Below, piece by piece: positions 1 through 11,989 of a DNA stretch of 64,000 nucleotides. The stretch's first letter is position 1. The number at the start of each line of letters is the position of its first letter. A program made the position numbers and the translations under genes. Source of the DNA: Dryas octopetala (Eukaryota > Streptophyta > Magnoliopsida > Rosales > Rosaceae); NCBI GenBank assembly GCA_963921425.1, contig OY992836.1:10385304-10449303 (forward strand), read 5' to 3'. The notes under the pieces are model-generated. The model ran no database searches, was not told where the DNA came from, and worked only from the letters and a program-made list of their open reading frames with translations.

Positions 1-5
1 ATGCA

Positions 6-357
6 TGCCCAAATGCACACATGTATGCACTAGCGTAACTTAATTGTTCTAAAAATCCTGAAATTTACGGTACAATTACAATTTACAAATATTCAGTATA
101 TCACCTGCAACTCCCAACTCAATAACCTTTTCCACCTCTTATATTCATTAATTAGATGTCTTCGTATCAGGAAACTTCTATATACATGTGCCCAAAAGCA
201 TGCACGCATGAAACTTATATGTAGATCTTGAAATTCATGTTATGATTACTATTTACAAGTATTATCACCCACACCTCAGCCAACCTCAAGAACCTTTCCC
301 TCCACCTATATTAATTAACTAGATGTCTTTGTATCTGGAAACTTCTGTAAACATGGC
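6..357. repeat. Two-copy tandem repeat, about 183-bp unit
   Basis: Two diverged copies lie head to tail, at about 6-188 and 189-357. Both begin TGCCCAAA, share a TTTACAA/ATATT stretch, a TTAGATGTCTT or CTAGATGTCTT block and end with GGAAACTTCT. They lie downstream of the last recognised exon of the minus-strand FAR1-ALDH6 gene, so they are probably in its next intron. No coding potential was recognised between 1 and 705. Confidence 0.6.
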
Positions 358-705
358 TCACTACGTAGGACTTTGATACATATGAAAATCAGTAAAGCAA
401 TGGGGGTGTAATTTCAATTGGGCATGACTTATCAGTGCAAGCTTTGCTCCAAACCAAAACTTCTTGGCAGGCAGTAGATCCATTGATAATGAATGGAATT
501 ATACAGTTCACCACCCTCCATAATATTGCTTAAAGCAGCCACCGCACACCTGCTTGCATCCACATATAAAGCATGCAATGTCCCAGTCTCATGCAAAATA
601 TATATATATTCAGCTCACCCATATAAAGGTAGTATCTCCTCAAACAAGTTTACAAAAGCATCAAACAAGAATATATGAACACGATAATAAGGGAATCAAA
701 GTCAC

Positions 706-3209
706 CTGGATTTTTTTCACATGGCTTAAGAACAAATGTATTTCCACATGTAACTGCAATTGGGAACATCTGCAAATCATGGAAACATTACTTAGGAGGA
801 AACTCCCCTTATCTATTTCGCAGACCATGCAAATAAAAGGACTCTTAACTTCTAAAAAAAAAAAGTTGTATGATTAACAAAAAAAGTTTACCACACTTGC
901 ATAAACTAAAATTTGAAGAAAAGCTACCAAGAGAAGATTTAAGGATAATCATGTAAACATAATCTAAAAGTCTGTTTATCGTAGTTTAAAGGAATGATGA
1001 AATGCATGAGAAAATAAGCACCTCAACATGAACTAAAGAGGGAGCAAACTAATAAAAAATGTCACCCAACTCCTGCACTAGATTTTAAAATTATGAAAAA
1101 CAAACAACCAAAGAAAGAAAGGTAATGCAGACATACCCACAAGGGAATCATTGCTGGAAAGTTGAAGGGACATATCCCGGCACAAACACCAAGTGGTTCC
1201 CTAATGCAGTATGTATCAATACCATTAGATGCATTAGGAATAAATTCCCCCATTTGTAGAGTTGCCATCCCACAAGCATGTTCAACCACCTCTAAAAGAA
1301 AAAAGAAAAGCAACCCACTTTTTGGTAACACTGGATCATAACAGTAACAGAAATTGCAATAACACACATGCAAAGACTGACCTAAACCACGGAGCACATC
1401 ACTCTCGGCACCCTTCAACGTCTTGCCCTGTTCTATGGTGATATTCATGGCAAGCTTGTCCTGAAAAGAGTAATATTGTGTAGTCCGCATTGAGATTCAT
1501 AAGTTCAAGATAGAAGACAATTATGAATTTATGCAATTCCAATTACTGACAATATCTCTCCGGATGAGCTCTTGTAGCTTAAACATGATACGTTGACGAG
1601 TGGTAATAGGTGTGTTTTTCCATGACGGAAAAGCTTGCTTGGCTGAGCTAACTGCAGCCTTGAACTCTTCATAGGTAGTTAAAGGAACATGAGAAACAAC
1701 CTCTTGTGTTGCCTAATTAAGAAATCAAATATATAATTAATAATACCACTGATAAGTGTGTCTATCAAGAAGAAAATAAGATGATAACTAATTGAATTTT
1801 GGGAACTTACAGGATTTATTACATCAATGATTGAACACCCTTGCGAATCAACAAATTTCCCTCCAATAAAATTAGGAACCTTCAGCTACAATTAAATCTA
1901 AAATAAGTTTGTGATACAGGAACCCAACTCATTCAAAGAAAAGCAGAGATAGACAGAGAAGAAGTAAAAATGAAATTCAGCAAAGCAGCCTTATTCCATC
2001 ACTTTTAACATCAAACCTTACCGGCTGGTTGCTTTGCTTTAATGACACCCCACTGGGAGCAGCACTTGTATTCAGCAGAGCAGACCTGTCAGGTCTCCAT
2101 GACTTGAAACTTTTCTCTGCAAGAAAAAAATTATAAAATATAAGTTTCTATTACTGACAGCTGAAAATTTTCTCATCTTTTCTACCCATACCGTCAAGAA
2201 ATAGTCAAAACCTTCACAATTTTTTGGCACTAAAAGCTTTCCTTCCAGCCTACAAATCAACGAATATGCACATGCCTGCTAACCTTGTAAAGTTCTGCAA
2301 CTTTTTGCCCATCTTAATTATCATTATCAGTCACTCAAATTCTTATGACTAAAAATCAGCATACATTCTAGTATCAAAAACTAATACCAATGTAGCTGTA
2401 ACCTATGTTTAGCTTACAGAAGTGTGGTGAAAGCTTCCACTTATATGATCTTAGTGGCCATTCAAATGTCATAAATTTTATGATAAAAATAATTGTTCTC
2501 AACAGTAACGAAGTCCACATCATTCCCAAATACTAACTATGCATAAAGAACCTAATAAACGGGCCACATTAAGACACCACTACTCACTAAGACACTGCGT
2601 AATGGTACAGATTCTGTTTTCTAGCATTCTTAGCTTTATATGAACTAAATTTTCAGAAATTTGGGTACAAGAACCTGATAGATTTCCTTGGCGGATCTTG
2701 GCTTTGAGGTTATACAAATGCCTTGGTGTTGATTGAAGCTCAGGATTAACTTGCTTGAGAGCCTTAAGAACTTGACGTGGTTTTACACCAGCTTCAGTCA
2801 TTTGCTTGATTTGCCTGACTTCCTCCTCAGTAAAGCGACGACTATATGGATGCTCTGACATGTCCTTTAAGGCATCATGGTTGTGCTCCCCATTTTTTAT
2901 CGTAAGCACCCATAAATCATCTTCCTTTTTCCCAATGGCTTCAAAAGGGCAGTTTATAAGGCGTGAACTAGCTTTCCTTTTGCGTTTGCTTTCATCAATT
3001 TTACGCCTATTACGATAAACACCTCCTCTATCACAACCAAGGATGACTCTTCTGTCTTTCCTGGACTTCTTGATGGTCACCACATATCCTTGACTAGCAC
3101 CAAAATCACGAACATATTTGATGAGGTCTTCACGATCTTGAAACGTTCCAGGTTGTGGAGGAAGCATCTTGTCCTGCCTTGAAAGCTCAATTTGACTTTG
3201 AGTTTCCAT
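706..3209 (-). CDS. FAR1-type DNA-binding domain fused to methylmalonate-semialdehyde dehydrogenase (ALDH6), 5' part, runs off left edge
   Basis: Seven coding exons join with matching phases: 3209-2675, 2116-2022, 1885-1811, 1712-1551, 1460-1382, 1291-1137, 769-706. Exon 1 (178 codons) has a FAR1/WRKY-GCM1-type zinc finger with Cys residues and a closing HNH, followed by a basic region. It ends in phase 1 and splices in frame onto EKSFKSWRP, after which the protein reads as ALDH6: VPNFIGGKFVDSQG, EQGKTLKGAESDVLRGL, GICPFNFPAMIPLW, TCGNTFVLKPCEKNPG. ALDH6 normally converts malonate and methylmalonate semialdehydes to acetyl- or propionyl-CoA in mitochondria. The N-terminus METQSQIEL does not look like a transit peptide. 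The usual KPSE motif reads KPCE. The catalytic Cys lies beyond the last exon seen. The start is the Met before the zinc finger; the exon 1 donor (GTTCTT) is weak. The alternative is two genes merged by my splicing. Confidence 0.75.
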
Positions 3210-5390
3210 TCCGATGACAGAAAGAAAAAGCTGACAGGGAAAATAAACAATATAAATTTGATATTGTATAACAAAGAATAGATTAAAAACTTTACTTCTC
3301 ATAAACATGTGTAAATCACAGCAAGACACAACCCAATATACAAGAGAAAACCCTTAAAGTGGAGAAACCAAAGAGATATGGATATATATATAAAAATGAG
3401 CTCCCAAGGCTTTGACCATCAATAAGTCCAGAGAACATCAAGCATCAAATTTGATTATTCAAATTTGCTGAATTTTTAATCTTGTAGTCCAATGCTACTA
3501 CTAATATAGTCATTTTTCAGTTGAAGAAAATAGTTGAACCACAGACCCACAAACCAATTATACAAATTATGCTTCACTACCTTGGAAAGAGAATTTTAGC
3601 ACACCACATAGGTCATGTTTAAATTATTTAGGCGTATTCATGCTATAAAAAATATAGGCTATCTAATGTTAAAAATTGTGCAATAAATATACGTAGGAAC
3701 ATAGCGTGCAACCCATACAACCAACAGTGAAATTTTTTAACTCCAAGCATACCAAACCAGTTGTTCATAGTAATCCATGTGTAGAATAGGGAAAGACAAA
3801 TCAAGGGTTAAATTATAATTCTAAATAAATTAAAAATGGGCAACTTGGTTCTCATCTTATAACCTTTGGGCACAGATAAATCCCAAGCTTTGACACTGGT
3901 AACAAGAGTTGTACATGGAAAATCCAACAATAGACAGGAGAAGATGACTATATGGATGCATAATTTTTTATTTTCAAATATTAAACAAGTATATTATTTT
4001 CCCTTTTTTCATAAATAAGGATTCTGCATATTTTTTATTCAAATAAACTCTGCACCATTTAAGCGCATATGAATATGGAGATACAGCACACATTGCCCAA
4101 AAATAGGGGGCAGAGACATAAAGATTGGTAAGACTACTTAATAATGCTGAACAACCAATGAATCCCATTATCAAACCCGGAATTCAATTTTTTCCATCAG
4201 TGAAATTTTCATCAAGATTAGCCACGAAAAAAAAAATGTCCAAGCTCCAATGCATAGTATCAGCCTTGTATTGACCATAGTAAATAATTTTGGTATTGTC
4301 AGACATCAAAACACGATTAGATTGAAATGCCACAGTGTGCTTGAAATGCAAATAAAGTCAACACGGTTTCTCAGACTCCAGAAAAGTAACCATGGGAAGG
4401 AAATGATTGCTTAAAACTAGTATGTTGCCAGTGTTGCTCATAATCTACTCTAAGACTAAAATTAAACAACTATTCAGCTGCTCATAAACCAACCAAACAA
4501 AAACAACAATCAGTGTTAGAGTGAAACGCCTCTTGAAAACACAAATTACCTCATTATCATTAGCAGTGATTTCCATCAAAAATCAACAAAAACAAAACTA
4601 CATAATCATCATTACACATAACAGTACCCAAAAGGAAAAACACGTGAGAATCCAATCAACCAAAGGTGAATGTTACCTGATTGGAAATCCCACTAGAAAA
4701 TTCCTAGGTCAGTGAAAACTTGCACTTGCAGAGAACCCTAAATTTCACCTCCAACACAAAAATACCTAGAAACCAAATTCACCACAGTATTTAAATTAAT
4801 CCCAGAATCAAATTTCAATGGAAACAAACCTCAAACTTAGAAACAACAGATATAAGGAATCAAACAGATCAATATTGCTTCAATTGAGACCCAATTTTAC
4901 TGTTACATACCAAAAACATTTGACGCAATAAATTCATTTTTTCTAAAATAAATTACTTAGCTTTTGATCTCAAAAATGGAAAGTGAGGGAAAAAATTTGA
5001 AGCTTACGGAAAGGATCGGGACGCCCACTAGTTTTGATAATCAGGGACGCCCTCACTTGCTTCAACGACAGTGCCCCCAGAGAGTTTCAGATACAGTCTT
5101 CGCCACGTGTCAAAGTGGCGCGTGTGAGTTGCAGTGGGTTCGGGTTGATTGGTGCGTGGTATTCACGCTCGTCAGGGAAGAGTGGGGGTTGTGTTTTTCG
5201 TTTGGTTTTTCAACGGCTGTTTTGGCACTTCAACGCTTCTCGGGACGGGTGTGAATGTGTGATGGTGTCCCGTTTATCAAAACGGAAGAAGGGAGGTGCG
5301 TTGCGTTTCGTCCTTTTAAGTTAGAGTACGACACTTTTGTGGATGTCGTTTAAATCGCTTTCCATCCATGCTTGACCGTAATAAGATGGT
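3210..5390 (-). promoter_or_regulatory. 5' UTR intron, leader exon and promoter region of the FAR1-ALDH6 gene
   Basis: No coding sequence is recognised here. On the minus strand a good donor (CAG|GTAACA) ends a probable leader exon at 4677, which would make most of 3210-4676 a 5'-UTR intron. From about 5000 to 5390 the base composition becomes clearly more GC-rich than the flanks, as expected at a plant promoter or first exon. Short plus-strand open frames at 4964-5324 overlap each other in different frames and match nothing I recognise. Confidence 0.4.
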
Positions 5391-5430
5391 GAGTGCTGTT
5401 ATTTGATAACCTTTTTTTTTTCTTAAATAA

Positions 5431-6822
5431 TTTCAATAATTTTTTAGTTTATGTATCAAAATTAAATAGCATTTTAAATTAGGTACTAATTGAAAAATCA
5501 AACAAAATAATAAAGTAAAATGTATTAGAATTTACAAATATTACATCACATGCTACTAAAATAAAAAAATAAAAATAATATTACATCACAAATATTACAT
5601 TAATTTATACTATATTGTATTAAAAAAAAATCAATCCAGTCACAACTTAATTGTAACTGTTTTAGTAAATTAAAAGAGACAACTCACACCACTATATTAT
5701 GCATTATTTTGAGTAAAAGTATTATTTTGACCTTTATTTATACTATAATGTAGTATAATTTCTCTAAAAAAATTTTAATTTAATCACAACTTAACTGTGA
5801 CTGTCGTTCAGTCACAACTAAATTTGAAGTTGTGAGTGTCGTACAGTCAAAACTAAATGTGAAGTTGAGACTATATTAACAAATTTTCAAGATAATATAA
5901 AAGCTTCAAGGGCAATTTTGTCAAAACTTTATAAATTTTAACTAACACCTATCATATGTGGGTTAAAAAACAAAAATGTCAAATGAAAAAAACTCAAATC
6001 AAAGGGGCCAACATATTTGTGACATAATCTAAAAAACTACATTTAAATTTGGTAGTTCAATTGAAATATTATATAGTCTTCATACTATACCAAAAAATTA
6101 TAGGTCTATTGATTTTAATTACTAAATTTCAATAACTTTTTAGTTTAAGTACCAAAATTAAATAGCATTTTAGATTAGATACTAGTTGAAAAGTCAAACA
6201 AATTAATAAAGTAAAATGTATTAGAATTTACAAATATTACATCACATACCACTACAATAAAAAAAAAAATATTACATCATAAATATTACATTAATTTATA
6301 CTATATTGTATTAAAAAAAAATCAATGCAATCACAACTTAACTGTAACTGTCTTGGTAAATTGAAAGAAACAACTCACACCACTATACTATATATTATTT
6401 TGAGTAAAAGTATTGTTTTGACCTCTATTTATACTATATTGTAGTATAATTTTTTTAAAAAAAATTTAGTTAAGTCAGAACTTAACTGTGACTGTCTCAC
6501 AACTTAGATGTGACTGTCGTTCAGTCACAACTAAATTTGAAGTTGTGATTATCATACAGTCACAACTAAATACATGTGAAGTTGAGATTACATTAGCAAA
6601 TTTTTAAGATAATATAAAAGCCTCAATGGCAATTTTGTCAAAACTTTATAATTTTTAACTAACACTCATCATATGTGGGCCAAAGAATAAAAATGTCAAA
6701 TGAAAAAGGCTCAAACCAAATGGGCCAACATATTTGTGACCTAATCTAAAAACAACATTTAAATTTGGTAGTTCAATTGAAATATTATATGGTCTTCATG
6801 TTATACCAAAAAATTATTGGGA
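5431..6822. repeat. Tandem duplication of an AT-rich ~0.7 kb segment
   Basis: Unit 1 (about 5431-6126) and unit 2 (about 6127-6822) match along most of their length, from TTTCAATAA through TAGCATTTTA, GTAAAATGTATTAGAATTTACA and CATTTAAATTTGGTAGTT. The offset grows from 696 to 716 bp through small indels. Each unit contains short inverted and direct sub-repeats around CAGTCACAACT and AACTGTGACTGTC, concentrated at 5800-5870 and 6475-6585. No open reading frame is credible. It may be a duplicated non-autonomous transposon, but no target-site duplication was found. Confidence 0.7.
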
Positions 6823-6889
6823 TTTGATATTTAATTCTAATTTTCTAAAAAATTATTGGGATTTAGTATTTAATCCTAATTTTATATTT

Positions 6890-6979
6890 TTCTTTTTGCA
6901 CACTCCCACCAATTTATTTTGTGAAATTACTTAATTGACACAAAAAGAAATTACCTTAAAGGACAACCCACATTATTTG

Positions 6980-7011
<32 letters not shown>

Positions 7012-8125
7012 CTCCTTACACACCCCCAACCCAACACTCCTAAACCACAACTACACACCTCACCCTCAACCTCACCTCCAACCACAACCAAAACACACCA
7101 CACCCGTGACCCCACCTCCATCCCAAAATTGACGACACTCACCTCCCGCCGTCAACCCGCCTTCATCGCCGCCATGCATCATCTCTTCACCATAGTTATT
7201 GGAAGTTGAAGACATGCCCTAACCTAAATTTTTTGGATTTGAATGTAAATCTAATGCTTTCTTATTTAATTTCAATTGGTTAATCAATTTCAATACCTTT
7301 TTTGTCTGTTTGCTATGATTTGGAGTGAGGTTTTTTAGAGTGCAAGAGTGAATTTTCTGGTTATTTATTTTCGGATTCACAGGTCATTCGGCACTGGTCT
7401 GCTGAACATTTCGATTTCGTTCGGTAGTAAGCTGTCGAACCTTTCAGTTTCGTTCGGTAGTAAGCTGTCGAATGAAACTAAAAGGTTCGACAGCTTACTA
7501 CTGAACGAAACCGAAATGTTTTGTAGCTTACTACTGAACGAAACCGAAATGTTCGGTAGACCAGTACCAAATGACCTGCTAAACCTTATAACTCAAACCT
7601 GAAATTTCAATCTTGAAACCCAGAAAACCCATACTCCAAATTATCTCAAACAGATAAAAATAGGTCTTGAGATGGATTAACCAATTTAAATTTGATAAAA
7701 AAACCTAGATTTGCATATGAATCAAAATAATTTAGCTTAAGGCATAACTATGGGTTGACAACAATGACTATGATGTTGTATTAAGGTGGTGAGACCACCA
7801 ACAACGGATTGACAGTAGTGAGTTAACGGCGATTTCAATGGCTGAGTTGACGGCGATGGTGACGGCTTCGATAATGATGTTGGTATACAGGGGTTTGTTC
7901 TTGGTTAGTATCGGGTGGGCGTGAGGTTGAGGGTGGGGGTGTGTATTATCTAAAAGGATTGAGTGGGTGTGTATTGTTTGAATGAATTGGGTGGGGTGTG
8001 TGAGAGAAATTTGGTAAGATTAATGAGATTGAGAGTATTTTGGTAATGAGAGGGGTGTGTTAAAGATAAATTTTACATTTTAAAAAATTTTAGGAGTATA
8101 GGAGAAAAGTGTGTGCAAATAGCAG
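6890..8125. mobile_element. Fold-back transposon, ~1.2 kb, almost entirely inverted repeat
   Basis: The left half reads as a diverged reverse complement of the right half. Outer ends are TTTTTGCACACTCC and GTGTGTGCAAATA; matching inner blocks include CACCCTCAACCTCAC and AATTGGTTAATC on the left with their complements on the right. The symmetry axis is near 7462, inside a 12-base spacer. The inner ~100 bp of each arm (7380-7590) is the best conserved and carries two direct copies of a ~45-bp motif containing TTTCGTTCGGTAGTAAGCTG. A poly-A run at 6979-7008 breaks the left arm. No transposase frame is present. The structure fits a fold-back or long-TIR Mutator-like non-autonomous element. Ends are approximate and no target-site duplication was identified. 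Confidence 0.75.
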
Positions 8126-8407
8126 CTCTCTTTCCATTTTATGCATAGGTATGAGTGCAATCAAGTAGGGAATGAAATCAATTATATTATTTGGTTGCAA
8201 ATAAGAGTCAAGTTTGGAATAAAAAGTGGGCTCATGGTTAGAGTTCTAAGACTTGGCCCATAAGGTTTATTGCTTATAGGCTAGAGTTCTATCCCGTTTG
8301 AAGTTGAGGTTCATGTTTGGGGACCAATCTTGGCTTTGTAGCTAAGGCTTAGATTTGGAGTTCGAGATTTGGGTACAAGGGGTTTAGTTTATGGGGCTTA
8401 GGATTTA

Positions 8408-8827
8408 TGACATGTTTACTAATATGTAATCAGAATCAAATTCCTCTAGAATAAAGAGTTGGATTCTAATTCATGTGTTTACTAATCAATAAAAACACAA
8501 GTGGGGCCCATATGAAATAAGGAATTCAATTCCTTATTTTGGAAGAATTGGATTCTTAGGTGGGGGGTGGTATTCTGATTCCTTATTTTGGAGGAATTCA
8601 ATTCCTTATTTTTTTTTTCCTATTATACCCTCACATTATTAACTAGCATATAAAATAATTTATTTAGAATAAAGGTATTTTAGTAATCAAATGCCCACAT
8701 GATATTATGCCTACTTTGATTCCAGATAATTTAGTAAACAGCTTCAATGAGAATCAAATTCATCCTCAATCCAATTCTTCATCAATTCAATTCATCCTAA
8801 TCCGATTACGGATTAGTAAACATACCA
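8408..8827. mobile_element. Tourist-like MITE (PIF/Harbinger type), copy 1, 420 bp
   Basis: Terminal inverted repeats start TGACATGTTTACTAAT on the left and end ATTAGTAAACATACCA on the right. The element is flanked by TTA at 8405-8407 and 8828-8830, the 3-bp TWA target duplication typical of PIF/Harbinger elements. It is AT-rich and non-coding. A related copy sits at 36767-37282 with its interior in the opposite orientation, and that copy has a matching empty site elsewhere in the window. Confidence 0.85.
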
Positions 8828-8830
8828 TTA

Positions 8831-9821
8831 GAGTTTGGGAATCAAGACTAGGGTATGAGGTTTGGTGTCCTTGTCCTGCATCCTATGCCTTTGGTTCATG
8901 GGTCCAAAGTCCAATGTTCGAAATATGAAGCTCCTTAAATTTGTGAATCATAAGAATGAAATGAGCATTAATTCATCACCTTAAATTTGGATTCTCCTTC
9001 ACTTATTTTGGAGGGAAGGAAATAATTTGCTCATTCTCAAAATTTGCTCATTCTCAAACTATAAGTCTGATTTAATAGCATACTCGAATTATCCACCTCG
9101 ATTGAAGCTCTCGGTGAGCTGTAAAAGCATTAGAATTTTTTCTAAATAGAAAGCATTAAGCGATTTGCCTACTTAGGGCCCGGTTGACACTATTTCTTAG
9201 GCAGCACTTTTGCTAGAAGTGCTCATGCTCAAAAGCACATACAAATTTTTACAAAATTTTAAGTGCTTCATACAAAAGCACTTGGAAAATGATTCCTCAA
9301 GAAGCTCATATCTCTAAAAACTCCTTAAAAGCACTTTTTTAATTTATAAACACTTATTACCAATTAATGTTAAATGATACCAATTAACGCTTTTACTAAT
9401 TTGAAAACGTTTTTGACCTCTACAAGTAAAGGCATGTAATTTGGGAAGTGAAATGCCAAGGCATATCTCTATTTTCCTTCTATGTGAGCCATATAATGGA
9501 ACGGTCTTCCCACATGAATACCCAATTCATTTAAATATTCATTCTAATGAACCAAACATCACCTTCAGTTTGATTGGCCCTAGTTTTTGAAAAACCTAAT
9601 AGACTTTGCCATACTCGAAATAAATTTGAAAATTTAGTTTTAGGGTTTAGTGCATACAATCCCATCAAGGACTCATTTTACACCCCCTAAGAATCTATCC
9701 ATATTGTATACTAACATCTAGATTTTTAAGATAAATATTAAAAAAAAACACAAATACACAAAAAAAGTACATGTTTATTGCATGGATGAAATAAATAGCG
9801 CAAATACTAATAAATTTAAAT
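8831..9821. other. Intergenic, no gene seen
   Basis: AT-rich sequence without a credible coding frame. A stretch beginning GGGCCCGGTTGACA at about 9178 followed by repeated AAAGCAC/GTGCTT motifs to about 9420 looks like the end of a degraded MITE, but no opposite terminus was found. Confidence 0.4.
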
Positions 9822-10437
9822 GTAATGACTAGGGGTGGGTTCGGTACGGGAACCGTACCGAACCTTTAATACCGCATGTCGGGCGAAGGAGGTCGGAATT
9901 CTTGTATTTCGGCTCTGATACCGTACCGCTAGAATGCGGTAACCGCACTTATCGGTGCGGTACGGTGTTTTGCGGCATCGGGCGGTATTGGTAATACCGA
10001 ACACCTGAATTGCACAGCCTAATCCCATTCGATAGCAGCAGTTTATTGCAAACACTCATCAAATCTGCAATTTGAAGCCTAAAATGCTGTTCAACCAAAA
10101 TAAACTATGGATTCAAAATGGCCAGATGGAAGGCAGCAATATGTTCTACAAATATGTCATCCATAATTCCATACAAATATACAATATACAATACCAATAC
10201 CTAAACAAATATTCAAAATCACATATCAATATGTCATCCATAATTCCATATCAATACCTAAACAAATCCAAGTCTCACACACATACACTTAACCTGTGAA
10301 TAATTAACAAATTAGAAGGAGGAAAATGGCATCAGAAATCATACAAATGAAACAGCCATTAGAAATCAACCTTAAGTTACAACCTTGCAAATTACAAATT
10401 ACAAACTTAAGTTTAAAACTTAAATTATACAAATGAA

Positions 10438-10575
10438 ACAAGTTCAACAACCATCAGAAATCAACCTCTGCAGCTGGAAAATGGCAGATGGAAGGCAGCA
10501 GACAGAAATAATCAACCTCTGCAGCTGGAAAATGGCAGATGGAAGGCAGCAAATGAAACAACCATCAGAAATCAA
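10438..10575. repeat. Tandem repeat inside the hAT element, ~60-bp unit
   Basis: The block ATCAACCTCTGCAGCTGG, AAAATGGCAGATGGAAGGCAG occurs twice in full and a third copy begins with the CCATCAGAAATCAACCTCTGC part. A similar GGCAGATGGAAGGCAG-like string (CCAGATGGAAGGCAG) occurs at 10122-10138. It is non-coding and lies downstream of the transposase. Confidence 0.6.
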
Positions 10576-11865
10576 CCTCTGCACCAAACCAAGTGTGAGT
10601 GTGTTTGCACAAGTGTCTTAGTTTGTGTAAATGTGTCAATATTTAAACCCACAGATAAACCCCAAATCGCATCCAACCCCTAACCCTAACTCTAGCACTA
10701 TCCCAAATTTCCAATCATCAACCAATTCAAAACAAAGGGGTATTATTGTATTAATGTTAAAAGAAATGACATCAAAAGCTGGTAAGCAACCCAATCCATC
10801 AAGGATCACACCACTGTTATGCTATCTCCTAAGTAGATTGTGGCAGCCCAACCCCAGCTCGGCAGCTACTCCATTTTTTTTTATTGAGACCTACCCCTTC
10901 ACTCTTCTTCTTTAAATTTTCTTTTTGGTTCAGTTCTTACATTCTCTAGGAGCTGCAAGACCCAGGTAAGTTGAATCTATGGTTAATTTCTATTCATTTT
11001 TCATTTTCACTTTTCGCTTTTCTCTTTAATTTCTAGGGTTTAAATATATTTCTCATTTCTGTTCAGTTTAGTCTTCACAAATGTCAGCCACTACACCAGC
11101 CATCCCTTCCCCTGTCTCTGTTGCTCTCTTTTCTCTCCAAATGACACGCAAGCCATAGCAACAGAACCTCTCCCCCTTGCTCTCCTTTTTCTTTACTCTC
11201 TCACATCCCCACTGCAAGGTAATCTCTCTTAATTTCTGAATTTAGAACTACTATTGTTAAATTTTTATTTTGGTCACTGAGTTATATAATTTTCCCTTTC
11301 AGTTCCCTCTGTCTCTCAAATCCCGAATCCAATTAATACCATAATTGAGTTGCTGAAGGTGAGTTCCTAATTTAGGTAATACAAGTATTTATAAATACTA
11401 TAGGTTGATGATGAAGCTGTATGATAATTAAGGAACACTGAAATAACTTATTCCTCATTATTATGGACATCAATTCCAACCAAGATATATGAAACTGCAC
11501 TGCATAAAAATTAAGGAAAACATAAACACCAGAACTCATTCAAAAGTCAGTAATATGGATAGACATTTAATCTAACCAAAATACATGAAACTGAACAAAG
11601 ATGGCAATTCTAAGGTCTTATTCAAGCATGCATATATCCAAGAATTTAACTATTGCAACATTCAAAAAGGGGATAAGTATGCTTACCCATGAGAAATGGC
11701 CACCATGAAATCTGTTGTCTGTGCCAGCCAAAAAAACTACTTAAAAAATGCATAAAATGGATGGAAAACCACTGTTATGCTATCTCCCAACAGAAATTAA
11801 ATAAAACATTACGCCAGCAAGTACCTCAGATTTAATCATGTAGTAGTAGAAGAAGGAGGCATGGC

Positions 11866-11930
11866 ACTTGCACTGGGTCCACTTGCACTTGCACTTGCAC
11901 TTGCACTTGCACTTGCACTTGCACTTCCTT
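11866..11930. repeat. Hexamer microsatellite (CACTTG)n
   Basis: About eight near-perfect copies of CACTTG, with one interruption (GGGTC) near the left end. It lies in the hAT element just beyond the transposase stop codon. The poly-Cys-Lys open frame across it is an artefact of the repeat. Confidence 0.85.
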
Positions 11931-11989
11931 GAATCAAAGTGGAGGCTGCATGTAAAATAAATTACAAACTTAGACACATAACAGAACAA

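Noticed and set aside
2072-2260. Possible extra exon in the FAR1-ALDH6 gene
   Set aside because: Splicing it after exon 1 puts a stop in frame; skipping it keeps the phase and gives normal ALDH6 sequence.
4964-5324. Two overlapping 96-aa plus-strand frames
   Set aside because: They lie in the GC-rich promoter and leader region of a minus-strand gene, overlap in different frames and resemble nothing known.
7348-7602. 84-aa open frame with repeated SFGSKLSN units
   Set aside because: It is the translation of the fold-back hairpin tip; the repeats come from the DNA structure.
11780-11989. Poly-Cys-Lys open frame
   Set aside because: Artefact of the (CACTTG)n microsatellite beyond the transposase stop.
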